The translations under genes were made by a program, and so were the position numbers. Below the pieces are notes generated by a model. It was not told the origin of the DNA. It saw nothing but the letters and a program-made list of their open reading frames with translations, and made no database searches. Below are positions 1 through 9,319 of a stretch of DNA of 64,000 nt, in pieces (positions within the stretch are counted from its first letter, which is position 1; each line of letters starts with the position of its first letter). This DNA comes from Desmodus rotundus (lineage: Eukaryota; Chordata; Mammalia; Chiroptera; Phyllostomidae), in contig NC_071397.1 in assembly GCF_022682495.2 (NCBI RefSeq), positions 4,183,082-4,247,081 on the forward strand, written 5' to 3'.

Positions 1-2140
1 TCACCTACAGGCCTCATCCCAGCGCGGCCCAGGAATGCAGCTGCCCTGAGGTGTGGACCACCCCAGGGTGTGCCTGCAGGCCAGGCACCGCCTGCCTTGT
101 CCCTAGTCGCTGGGGTGACCCTCGAACACCATCAACCCAGTGTCCCTTCTGCCCCCACCTGCCTCTTCCCGGTCACAGTCAAGGCCAACAGTAGCCCATA
201 ATGCCTTGTGCCCTACGAAAACAGCATGCCTTCTTTGAGAACTTGACTGCTAGCTGCTGGGAGGTTGTTCTAATACGCTGATTTGGTTAAAACAGTTGAC
301 TGCTGACTGCTAGAAATCTGTGTGAAGGATATACAAAGCTACAAAACTGTGTGAACAGCATATAGAAAGTAGTACAAATGACATACAACATAAATATGTC
401 CGCAAAGCGCCCCCCCCCCCACCCCCGTGTTGGCGGTGTGACCTTGCACAGCTGCACTCGGCACCCCGGGGCCTCCTCCCCCTTCCCGAGAACCCAAATA
501 TTAACCGGACTTTTGTAAACCCAGTAATGTGTCAGACTCTCTTTTATCAACTCCTGCTCTGCACATGGGATTCTCCATTTGCAAAAGACCCTCGTATAAT
601 AAAGTGACCCTTCTAACTGGCTTTGGTATGAAGGGAGAGCTCCAATTTGGACGCATCGGGTCGGCTCTAGTGGGGCTTGACTGCCCCACCTGCTCGGACT
701 GCCCAAGGGGTATGAAGCGGTGAGGAACATTCTCTGTTGGAGACAAGGGGGAAGAAGTCCTAGATGAGGGACTTAGACATGACGAATCTGTGTCTTTTCC
801 TAGGACGCTGTGAGCCGAGAGAGAAGACTTGAGCCGGGACATGAGAGGACCTGAGAGCCCCGAGGCCAGGCGACCACTAACTTCTTGTCTGAGCATCCTT
901 TTAGCGTCCCTGCGGGCCTTCCAACCCTTCCGCTACCCTGCTCCGGTCAGATGGGCAGACAAAGACAGACATCCACATGGACTGGAACCAAAGGGCATGC
1001 CACACCACCCCCTCCTGGCCTTCGGGGCTCTGCGCCTCCCTCTCAAGCCCTGCCTGAGTTTGCGTCTGTGAGCTGGGCGGGATCAGTCCTAACCCACAGG
1101 CTCCATCTGGTCCACAGAGCACGGCCCTGGGGTGTCAGGCAGGGCTGACCCACGGACACTTTCCTGTTTCCTGTGGTGTCAAAGCACCAGGTTCTTCTTT
1201 CGTTTTGCTTTGTTTTAATTCACACAGCATACTGAAACCTCAGCTTGGAACTCCTGGAGCCTGCCTCGGCCACTTGCTGGAAGCCTCCCAAGCTCCCCAG
1301 GGACTGTCTGGCACGGCCGTGTCCAGCTGGCGGCCCTGGACTGCCTTGAGTCCTGGGGTAGTGCTAGAGGAAATTGGGCGGGTCCCAACACCTCTGCCCC
1401 TCCTGTGCCCCAGCCCGAATGAGGGCAGACTCAGCTGTTCGCACCAAAGTGAAAATGTTCCATGATAAAGACACCTTTGGCCTCAGTTTTTCCATCCTGT
1501 TCAGGAAAAAATTAGCCTGCCCCAGCCAGGCCCAGTACGGGGGCGGGGGAGGGGGGGCGGCCCCAGGGTTTGTTAGGCCTCAGATGTATTTGCCTAACAA
1601 ACCCTGGGACGCACATCCCAGGGGGCTAGGTGGAATACAGCCCTGGACTGGGCTGGGGCACCTGGGAGGGCACTTGCGAACTTAGCCATGGAGGGTGGGG
1701 GCTGTTACGACCAGGAGGCCCCAGGGGAGCCTGCTTTTAACAGGCCTGAGCAGAATCAAGCCTCCGGTGTCCTTGGACCCCCTGCCTTCTCTGATTCTTG
1801 GCCCAGAGCAGTCTAGGGAAGCCCCCTGGTTCTGTGGAGGGGCCCACCCGGCCACAGGCCTTTCCTCCGGGAGTGGCCTTGCCTTTGGCAGGTGGCCGTG
1901 TGCCCAGAGGCCTGAGACGCAGGAACCAGGGGAGGGACTGTATCAGTCCAGCACAGCTCTGGAATGCGCATCGCTTGGTGTGCGAGGGAGAGCAGAACCC
2001 GGTGCTAGCTGCTCTTTTACCCCGAAGCCGCCTTTGTGTTCGTTCTAAGTATCAGTAAAGCCCCTCAGATGTTTTCCTTCATTTTGCTTAATTTCTTATT
2101 TCCCCACTTTGAGGTAATCAATAGAATTGTTCTTGCATTA
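1..2140. other. Intergenic stretch, no gene recognised
   Basis: This is GC-rich, mostly single-copy sequence. Open frames of up to about 150 codons exist but show no recognisable domain and no convincing splice-site pairs. By human synteny PNPLA1 would lie to the left, but I recognise none of its coding sequence here, so a PNPLA1 3' UTR is possible and unproven. The stretch contains a C-run near 410-425, a G-run cluster at about 1538-1560 and a perfect hairpin at 1562-1608. Confidence 0.5.
1562..1608. repeat. Perfect 17-bp inverted repeat (hairpin) beside G-runs
   Basis: The left arm 1562-1578 (cccagggtttgttaggc) and the right arm 1592-1608 are exact reverse complements, with a 13-nt loop at 1579-1591. 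Immediately upstream, 1538-1560 contains at least four runs of G that could form a quadruplex. The arm and loop lengths are shorter than a typical pre-miRNA, and no function is assigned. Confidence 0.85.
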
Positions 2141-2144
2141 GTTC

Positions 2145-2325
2145 CAGGGTTGCCAGGTGAAATACCAGAAGCTTTGTTAAGTTTGAATTTCAGATAAACA
2201 GTGAATAGTTATTTATATAACTATGTCTCCAGTATTACAATTATTTTTTTGTGTATCTGAAATTCAAATTTAACAGGGCTCCCTTATTTTTATTTGCTAA
2301 ATTTGGCAACCCCTAATTAGTTCCT
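2145..2325. mobile_element. Palindromic non-autonomous DNA transposon (MER53-like)
   Basis: The two halves are inverted copies. The left half contains 'gggttgccaggtgaaatacc' followed by 'gtttgaatttcagataaaca'. The right half contains 'gtatctgaaattcaaattta' and ends in 'aaatttggcaacccct'. This palindromic layout with terminal 'gggttgcca' is that of an old mammalian MITE. The family name is from memory and uncertain. Confidence 0.6.
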
Positions 2326-2389
2326 TTCCCTTTTTTATGCTTTAAAAAAAACTAATGGATTGTTTCTGTTCTGGTTTTTTAACTATTTA

Positions 2390-2587
2390 TTTATTTATTC
2401 AGAGAGGGAGGATGGAGAGAGAGAGAGATGGAGAGAGCCATCAATGTGAGGGAGAAACATGGGTCTCTTGCCTCTCACACGTGAGACCGAACCCACAACA
2501 CAGGCATGTGCCGTGATAAGGAATCGAACCAGTGACCTTTTGGTTCACAGGCCAACACTCAACCAACTGAGCCACACCAGCCAGGGT
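2390..2587 (-). mobile_element. Bat VES-type tRNA-derived SINE
   Basis: Read on the minus strand it begins 'CCCTGGCTGGTGTGGCTCAG'. It then has a B-box-like 'GGTTCGATTCC' (mutated), the 'GGGTTC' spacer, a CT-rich stretch (plus-strand 'agagagggaggatggagaga') and an A-rich tail (plus-strand 'tttatttatttattc'). These are the hallmarks of VES SINEs of vespertilionid and related bats. Confidence 0.9.
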
Positions 2588-2588
2588 T

Positions 2589-3368
2589 ATTGGAGTGGTT
2601 TTTTTTTTTTGATGCCATAGTCACTGTGCTTTGAAACTGGGATGTCTCACTGGTGCCAAGGCCAAGGCCAAGGCCAGAACACACTCCGGTTTCCCAAGCA
2701 AGTATATCTGAATGATAGATATCATTCAGTGCTGCCCTCGCCGTGACCCTGCTAACACCCCGAACTCAACCAGCTCCCTGCTGACCCCATTGCCTCTGAC
2801 TCACCCACTCAGCCTCCTGACTTCTCTGGGTGAGAAATTAGCTTAATTATGTCTTGATGCTACTTGCCCACCTTTTAAGAACTGTTCAAAGCAGCCAGGT
2901 CTGTCATGCATGCCAGCGTTCTGGAAAGTCTCCGTGCTGTGACTTGAGGGAGGCCCACCCCCACATGGCGTCCACCACCCTGTATTCCCATTGACACAAA
3001 ATTCCCCCAGCCAGTGAAGTCAATCAGCATCCTGCGGGCGGCACTGTGTCCTTTACATCAGACCTGGCACGTGGTAAGTGCTCAATAAATATTGGCTGAA
3101 TAAATGAACGAATGGATTGTTCTGTCTGTAGCTGACTGTGTGACCTTGAAGGAGGCACTGCCAAGTCTGAGCCTCAGCCTCCTCATCTGGGAGATGAGGA
3201 TAGTAACACTGCCCCCTGCTGTCCTCAGAGCGTTCTGGTGAGCCCTCCAGGCTTGGGAAATGGAAATGTGGTTTGAAAAGAAGAAGGGCCACCTTCCCCT
3301 GGGGCCACCGGAAGAACTCATGTGTTATCTGAGAGAGGGGAAAGGAGGCCTTTAGCGCATTTCAATGG
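2589..3368. other. Intergenic stretch with a MIR/L2 fossil
   Basis: 2589-3030 shows nothing recognisable apart from a short 'ggccaa' tandem near 2658-2675. 3060-3115 has the 'ggtaagtgctcaataaatat' motif that ends L2-type elements. 3125-3240 reads like a MIR ('gctgactgtgtgaccttgaa' followed by 'cctcatctgggagatgagga'). Confidence 0.6.
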
Positions 3369-3381
3369 AGACCACATTTTC

Positions 3382-5359
3382 TTTTCTTTTCTTTTCTTTT
3401 TAATTTTCTTTTTAAAAAATATATTTATTACGTTATTACAGTTGTCCCATTTCCCCCCCTTCACTCCACTCCATCCTGCCCACCCCCTCCCTCCCACATT
3501 CCACCCTATAGTTCATGTCCATGGGTCATACATCTAAGTTCTTTGGCTTCTACATTTCCTATACTATTCTTAACCTGCCCCTGTCTATTTTCTACCTACC
3601 ATTTATGCTACTTGTTCTCTGTACCTTTCCCCCCTCTCTCCCCCTCCCACTCCCCTGTTGATAACCCTCCATGTGATCTCCATTTCTGTGGTTCTGTTCC
3701 TGTTCTAGATGTTTGCTTAGTTTGCTTTTGTTTTTGTTTTAGGTGTGGTTGTTAACAAGTGTGAGTTTGCTGTCATTTTACTGTTCATATTTTTTATCTT
3801 CTTTTTCTTAGATAAGTCCCTTTAACATTTCATATAATAAGTGCTTGGTGATGATGAACTCCTTGAACTTGACCTTATCTGGGAAGCACTTTATCTGCCC
3901 TTCCATTCTAAATGATAGCTTTGCTGGGTATAGTAATCTAGGATGTAGGTCCTTGCCTTTCATGACTTGGAATACTTCTTTCCAGCCCCTTCTTGCCTGT
4001 AAGGTCTCTTTTGAGAAATCAGCTGACAGTCTTATGGGAACTCCTTTGTAGGTAACTGTGTCCTTTTCTCTTGCTGCTTCTAAGATTCTCTCCTTATTTT
4101 TAGTCTTGGCTAACGTGATTATGATGTGCCTTGGTGTGTTCCTCCTTGGGTCCAGCTTCTTTGGGACTCTCTGAGCTTCCTGGACTTCCTGGAAGTTTAT
4201 TTCCTTTGCCAGATTAGGGAAGTTCTCCTTCATTATTTGTTTAAATAAGTTTTCAATTTTTTGTTCTTCCTCTTCTCCTTCTGGCACCCCTATAATTCGG
4301 ATGTTGGAACGTTTCAAGATGTCCTGGAGGTTCCTAAGCCTCTCCTCATTTTTCCGAATTCGTGTTGCTTCATTCTTTTCTGGTTGGATGTTTCTTTCTT
4401 CCTTCTGGTCCACACTGTTGATTTGAGTCCCAGTTTCCTTCGCATCACTATTGGTTCCCTGTACATTTTCCTTTGTTTCTTTTAGCAGAGCCTTCATTTT
4501 TTCATCTAATTTGCAACCAAATTCAACCAATTCTGTGAGCTTCCTGGTTACCAGTGTTTTGAACTGTGCATCTGATAGGTTGGCTATCTGTTCACTGCTT
4601 AGTTGAATTATTTCTGGGGCTTTGATCTGTTCTTTCATTTGGGCCTTTTTTTTTTTTTTTGTCTCAGCGCACCTGTTATGTAAAGGGGTGGAGCCTTAGT
4701 TGTTCACTAGGGCAGGGTAACTGGTCGCTGGGCTGTGATGCTCTGTGGGGGGGAGGGGCCGAAAGGGAGCAATGGTTCTTACTCTACTCTCTGCCGGATT
4801 TCAGTCACTTCCCCCACTACCCACCATCAAATTGGGCTCCTCTAGTGCTGCTTCCTGAGTGGGTGGGTTTGTGTACGTTCTAGGACCCTGTGGGTCTCTC
4901 CAGCAAACTCTCCTGTGAGGGTGGGAGTTTCTCCTGCTGCTGCCTCAACCCCTACAGGTGTTTTCAATCAGAGGTTTGATGCTTTATTTCCTGGCGCTGG
5001 AGCTCTGGGTTGCGCCATCTGCTTCGCTCCCCTGCCGTCCCTCCCAGTTTATCTATGTGCGAATTGGGGGCCGTGGGCTCTGCTAGCGGTCTCACTGCCT
5101 GCCCCGTTCTCTCCACAATCCGCCAGTCTCTGGGTCCTGCTGTGTTGCCAGGAGTCTGGTCTGCCCTGGCTGCCCATCCCTGCCCCTCCTACTAGTCTGA
5201 ACGAATGTTTCTTCTTTATCTCCTCAGTTGTTGAACTTCCGTGCGGTTCGATTTTCTGTCAGTTCTGGTTGTTTTTTTGTTTTTAAGTTGTTGTTGTCCT
5301 TCTTTTGGTTGTGCGAGGAGACGCAGTGTGTCTACCTATGCTTCCATCTTGAATTCTCC
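3382..5359 (-). mobile_element. Full-length ORF1-only L1-derived element (HAL1 type), copy A
   Basis: Flanked by a perfect 13-bp target-site duplication, agaccacattttc, at 3369-3381 and 5360-5372. Read on the minus strand it has a leader of about 720 nt starting 'CAAGATGGAAGCATAGGTAG', an intact ORF1 (3808-4638), a 3' UTR of about 430 nt and an A-rich tail with AAAAG repeats. No ORF2 lies between ORF1 and the tail. This ORF1-only layout is the one described for half-L1 (HAL1) elements, which must borrow a reverse transcriptase from L1. The intact frame and perfect duplication suggest a recent insertion. Confidence 0.9.
3808..4638 (-). CDS. L1 ORF1p-like protein, intact, 276 aa (HAL1-type copy A)
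   Basis: This is an uninterrupted frame from an ATG at 4638 to a stop at 3808. The protein resembles the LINE-1 ORF1 product, a trimeric RNA-binding chaperone of the retrotransposon particle. Roughly the first 110 residues are Lys/Glu-rich and look coiled-coil forming. An RRM-like segment starts near residue 110 ('RIIGVPEGEEEE'). The C-terminal domain carries 'TYKGVPIRLSADFSKETLQA' and ends 'FIITKHLLYEMLKGLI'. It is somewhat shorter than the 338 residues of human ORF1p, mainly at the N-terminus. No ORF2 follows, so any activity would need an L1 reverse transcriptase in trans. Whether it is transcribed cannot be told from the sequence. The other four copies in the window carry stops or frameshifts in the same ORF. 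Confidence 0.88.
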   Translation of the reverse strand: MKEQIKAPEIIQLSSEQIANLSDAQFKTLVTRKLTELVEFGCKLDEKMKALLKETKENVQGTNSDAKETGTQINSVDQKEERNIQPEKNEATRIRKNEERLRNLQDILKRSNIRIIGVPEGEEEEQKIENLFKQIMKENFPNLAKEINFQEVQEAQRVPKKLDPRRNTPRHIIITLAKTKNKERILEAAREKDTVTYKGVPIRLSADFSKETLQARRGWKEVFQVMKGKDLHPRLLYPAKLSFRMEGQIKCFPDKVKFKEFIITKHLLYEMLKGLI

Positions 5360-5372
5360 AGACCACATTTTC

Positions 5373-7940
5373 CAGACCCAAAACTAGGCACTATATTCTG
5401 TCAATTCTATCCTTCTGTTGTGAGGGACAGAGTTTAGGTACCAGAAGTTAGGGACTAATAAAACAGATGATAGAGAATCAGGACTGGCCCACATTTACCT
5501 GGACATACAATTAATTGTCACCTTAAGAGTCACCTTAAGAATGTCAGATCTGGAGGGCAAGTGTCTTGCCTCCAAAGTCATCAGCCGATGGGCAGCGTTA
5601 GCCCAGAGCACTTTTTTTCACTGCTTCAGCAAGGTGGCTCCCCAAGGATGGGACCCCTGGAAAGCACCCAGAGAGGGTCCCCAGGCAGGGACCAGGAGGC
5701 TGACCCCCACAGCCTTTCCGGCACCTGACAGGCCCAGGTGTGGCCAGTGGGCCCCGTCTTGTCCCGTTGTGAATAATCCAGGTGAGACCTTTGTGAAAGC
5801 CAGTTTCTTTATTTATTCCAATAACCCAGTCCAAAAATGGGACAGAGATGCCAGCGTTGGGAACTCATACCAAACACTCAGCTCAAAGAACATCGCTCCA
5901 CCCGAGAAACTACATACGGAAGGCTCCTGACCCTCGTTTAAAACCGACTCCTATCCTTTACATTTTGGCACCGTAGTCCTAAACACTGACTCAAATAAAC
6001 CCATAAATAGCTCGCCTCTCTCCCACTTCTTAGAAGCAACAACACTAAGTGACTTTCAGAATGTGCTTAGTTGAAATTCCTGAACTTTGGCTCGGGTTTG
6101 AGGTCAGTCCCATCTAAGCACCTGAGGCCTCTCTACCCTGGACTTGTCCCCACCCCCCGCCCCAGTCCCACCCCACAGTTCTCGCCACAGGTTCGACATC
6201 ACAACACAATGTCCTTCAAGGGTGACAAGACTGAGTTTGCCATCCAGGTGTTAACCCCCTCTCCCCTACGGCCACGGGTTCCAGGCAGGGTCCAAGGGCT
6301 GTGTTTCCAGCCCTGCGGTGTGCACGGAGGTCACAGACACGTGGGAGATGCGGGCACTGGGGCCACGCTGTTGAAACTGTTCAGTCGTAGAAGGCAGAGC
6401 CCCTCACAGCCCACACCTCACCTTTGCACAAAAACAAAAAGAAGGCCCTTTCTCAAGACCACTGCCGTCAGCTGGAAAACTGTCATCATAAGTCCACAAA
6501 TCCACAAAGTCCAGGAAGTGAGCAGCACGTCCTGGGCTGTGGTGCTCTGGAGCGGAGCACGCCCGTGCAGCCACCTGCAGGCGTCCAGCTTGAAGCCCTC
6601 CCCCAGTTCCCTGAGCACTAACTGCCGGATTGGGTGTGTAACACACATGACACACATGGACATGCAGCTATGTAGTTTTCAGAGCCCTTCACATCCATGT
6701 GCTCACTGACTCTCGGCGGACCCCCATGAGCTGGCAGAGCTGGAAGGCATCAGCTTCACTTCTCTGGTGATAGAATTACAGGGCACAGGTTTGGGAGGTT
6801 TCTGAGACCGGCGATCCCCAGTCCGTAGGTCTTCCCTAGCGGGACCTGCAGAACTCCTGGGAGGCATCTACAAACCCGTACGGGCGGTAAGCACTGCGAA
6901 CTAGATAAGCTCTGTGTGGCCCACAGAGGCACACCTGTTTAAACGCACCTGGATGTTCTGGTGAGCGATTAAACGAAAATTTACTTTTCAAACGAAAGAC
7001 CCATTACAACCAACACCTGAAGAAATGTCAGCATGTCTTCTATACTTAGTGGCATGTTTTTAGCTCTGTGAATCAAGCAATAAAGAAATAAGATTAAGGA
7101 TTTAGTAACTCTTAAGTAAAAGTAAAAACCTGAGGGCACGTTAAGGCAGCACGAGGGCTGCCAATGGCTTCGAGTCGTGGCCACACTGGCCAGACCGTGC
7201 TTGTGGAGGCAGCTCCCCTGTTTCCTCCCGCCCCACAGTTTAGGGGTAGAATCACTGGCTGTACAATTCCAGCTGAGGAACAAGGCCTCCCGTGAATGCC
7301 TAATAAGCTGCCTGGATCTTAGGAGTTCTCCACCGTTTCTTTCATTCATTCATTCATTCATTCATTTATTCGGTGAGTGCCTCCAGCTCAGTGGGGAGGG
7401 TATATTTAGCCACAGAGTAAAACACTCACTATCCACTTTAGACAGATTTTTGCAATGTAGAACCAGAAGGGATATAATGGTTCTCCGCGTCCAGCCCAGA
7501 ACCCAAGGCCTGGAGAGGACGGGGGGCACACAAGGCCTTGCAGCAAGTTTGAAGCAGGTCAGCAGTTGGATGCCCGAGTCTCCTAACTCCCAGTCCAGGG
7601 CTTATTTCTCGCAGCGTAGTCTCTGCCTCTCGTTCTGAGGAAGAAGGCTTTGTGCATCCTCGGTCTCAATAAGCCCGTGACGACGTGAGGATGCAGAATG
7701 GTGGTCCTCGCTTGTCTGCAGGCACGTCTGCGAAGCCCTGGATTGGGACAGTTATGAAGCATCCTCAGGGTGTCCTGGCTAAAGCCACCAGTTGTTTGGG
7801 TTGTTCAAGGGCGTGCTTGAGTGCGAAGCACAGCTTTCAATCTGGACTTTGGGTCCCAGGGCTTGTGAGGTTCTGGGAGGAGAAAAAGAACAGAAGTTTT
7901 AGCCAGAGCCCAATTATTTGTAGGTTCCACTCCCATCAAC
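5373..7940. other. Intergenic stretch, mostly unique
   Basis: No gene recognised. A 212-codon open frame at 6071-6709 (+) is proline/serine-rich with no domain and no splice support, so I do not call it. A (cattcatt) microsatellite lies at about 7338-7372. 7440-7600 has a degraded MIR/L2-like ending ('ctcctaactcccagtccagg'). Confidence 0.5.
7338..7372 (+). repeat. Tetranucleotide microsatellite (CATT)n
   Basis: About eight near-perfect units of 'catt' in a row, ending in 'tttattcgg'. Confidence 0.85.
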
Positions 7941-7949
7941 ACAGCATAC

Positions 7950-8240
7950 GAGTTCCCCCTCTGGGTCTTTGCTCACACAGCACCTTCCACCTGCCATGTC
8001 CTTTCCCCCGTCTACAGCCTCTCCATCCTCAAAAATCAATGCCTGCCACCTCCTGGAAGTCTCCCAGAACCAATTTGCTTTATTGGCCTCAATTACCACT
8101 AATGGGGCATTTAATTGATATTAAATTTTGTCATCAGTAAACATTCTGTCCTCTCCACCAGCAGAACATTCCACGGGCCCTCGCAGAGCCTCGTGCGCTA
8201 CCCATGGGTCGCATGAATGAAAGGATGAATGAATGGGTGA
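7950..8240 (+). mobile_element. L2-like LINE 3' fragment
   Basis: Contains 'tgcctgccacctcctggaag' and ends with degenerate 'gaatgaaaggatgaatgaat' repeats, as in the 3' part of L2 elements. Old and diverged. Confidence 0.5.
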
Positions 8241-9265
8241 AACCAGAGGATGGAGTCAGGGTCCTGAGGGTGTCAGAACTCATGTGTCTGTAATGTCTTT
8301 CCCGAAGAACTCAGATCACTCCATAAGCTATTACCTAATCCATCTTAGGGGCCAAACTGTCTGTAATACCCCCATTCTCCGGGGGAAGACAGTGAGGCCG
8401 AGAAAAGAGAGGTCTAAGGTCACGAGGAGTTCTCAGCAAGAAAACAAGCCAAAGCCGTGTGGAGCATTGGAATAACAAGGTACAAGCGTCATGGCGTAAG
8501 ACCAGCTTTCTTGTAAGCCTCAGCCCACGCATCCAAAGCTCGTTCCAGGAGAGGGACACAGTGCAAGTAAGTGGTGGTGATGCCTCTGCCGCAGCGCTCT
8601 GGTTTCCTGGGACGCAGAAGTTCTGGGTCTGTGTGTCCCACACCAATAAACAACATTTCTTTCCTTTAAAGTCACGTCCTCGCTCAGTAGCTTCTGCTCT
8701 ATAGAGTGGGGTCCCATGTTTGTAAGCAGGTTATCTTAAGTGGACTTGAGAGGGGAAGGGAAAATTGTTCATCAGGGCCCTCCAGAAAACATGTGAAAAC
8801 TCAGACTTAAAAAAAAAAACATTGATAAGTATTATTTCTAAAGGGAACATCTCAGAGCCTTGAGCGAGGGAAAAGCACGAAAGCAATCGGAAGAGTGGGA
8901 GTAACTGCAGGGGGAGGCTGCTGTTAATCCTCCAGCCAAGGTCGGGATGGAGCGCCTCCAGGAAGCCCTCCAGAAGCAAACAGCCCATGGAGCCTTCTCA
9001 TCTACCTCCACCACCCCTTATTTGAATGTGATCTAACTTTGCTTTGCTATTTAAATTTTATGACAGTCGCAAGTTGGGAAGCCAAGCAGCAGAACCCATG
9101 AAATAATAAGGGGGCGCGCTTAGCTAGCAGCCAGCTCAGTGTTCCATACTGATGTCGAAAAGTATGAAAATGCGCGCAGTTAGACGCCAGAGCCAATAAG
9201 GAAAATGCAAGTAGAGCCAGTGAGGGTGTGGGGAGAGAAAACGGTCACCGCGGTGTAGAACGGTC
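8241..9265. other. 3' flank / probable 3' UTR region of BNIP5
   Basis: Downstream of the BNIP5 stop on the minus strand. 8330-8470 has a MIR-like segment. On the minus strand the nearest AATAAA is at about 8078-8083 (plus-strand tttatt in 'tgctttattggcc'), with ATTAAA near 8108. Neither is proven as the poly(A) signal. Nothing else recognised. Confidence 0.4.
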
Positions 9266-9319
9266 TCAAAAGGCCTCAGCAAGCAGGTGGCATTTGAGCT
9301 GGACCCCAGAAGTCCTGAA
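9266..9319 (-). CDS. BNIP5: Candidate BNIP5 terminal coding exon
   Basis: A strong acceptor with a long pyrimidine tract ('CCCCCTCCCCCCTGCCCAG') precedes 18 codons ending in TGA at 9266-9268, in the phase left by the previous exon. The intron would be only 94 nt. The coding bases resemble the 'cagctcaaatgccacct' portion of L2 elements, so the end of the protein may be transposon-derived. Read-through to 9276 is the alternative. Confidence 0.45.
   Translation of the reverse strand, partial: FRTSGVQLKCHLLAEAF

Noticed and set aside
1..1200. Possible PNPLA1 last exon or 3' UTR
   Set aside because: Expected by synteny, but no frame resembles the PNPLA1 C-terminus and no clear poly(A) site ties the sequence to it.
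2658..2675. Short ggccaa tandem
   Set aside because: Three units only, with no sign of a longer array or function.
6071..6709. 212-codon plus-strand open frame
   Set aside because: Pro/Ser/His-rich, no domain, no splice sites or start context, in GC-rich intergenic DNA. A chance frame is the simplest reading.
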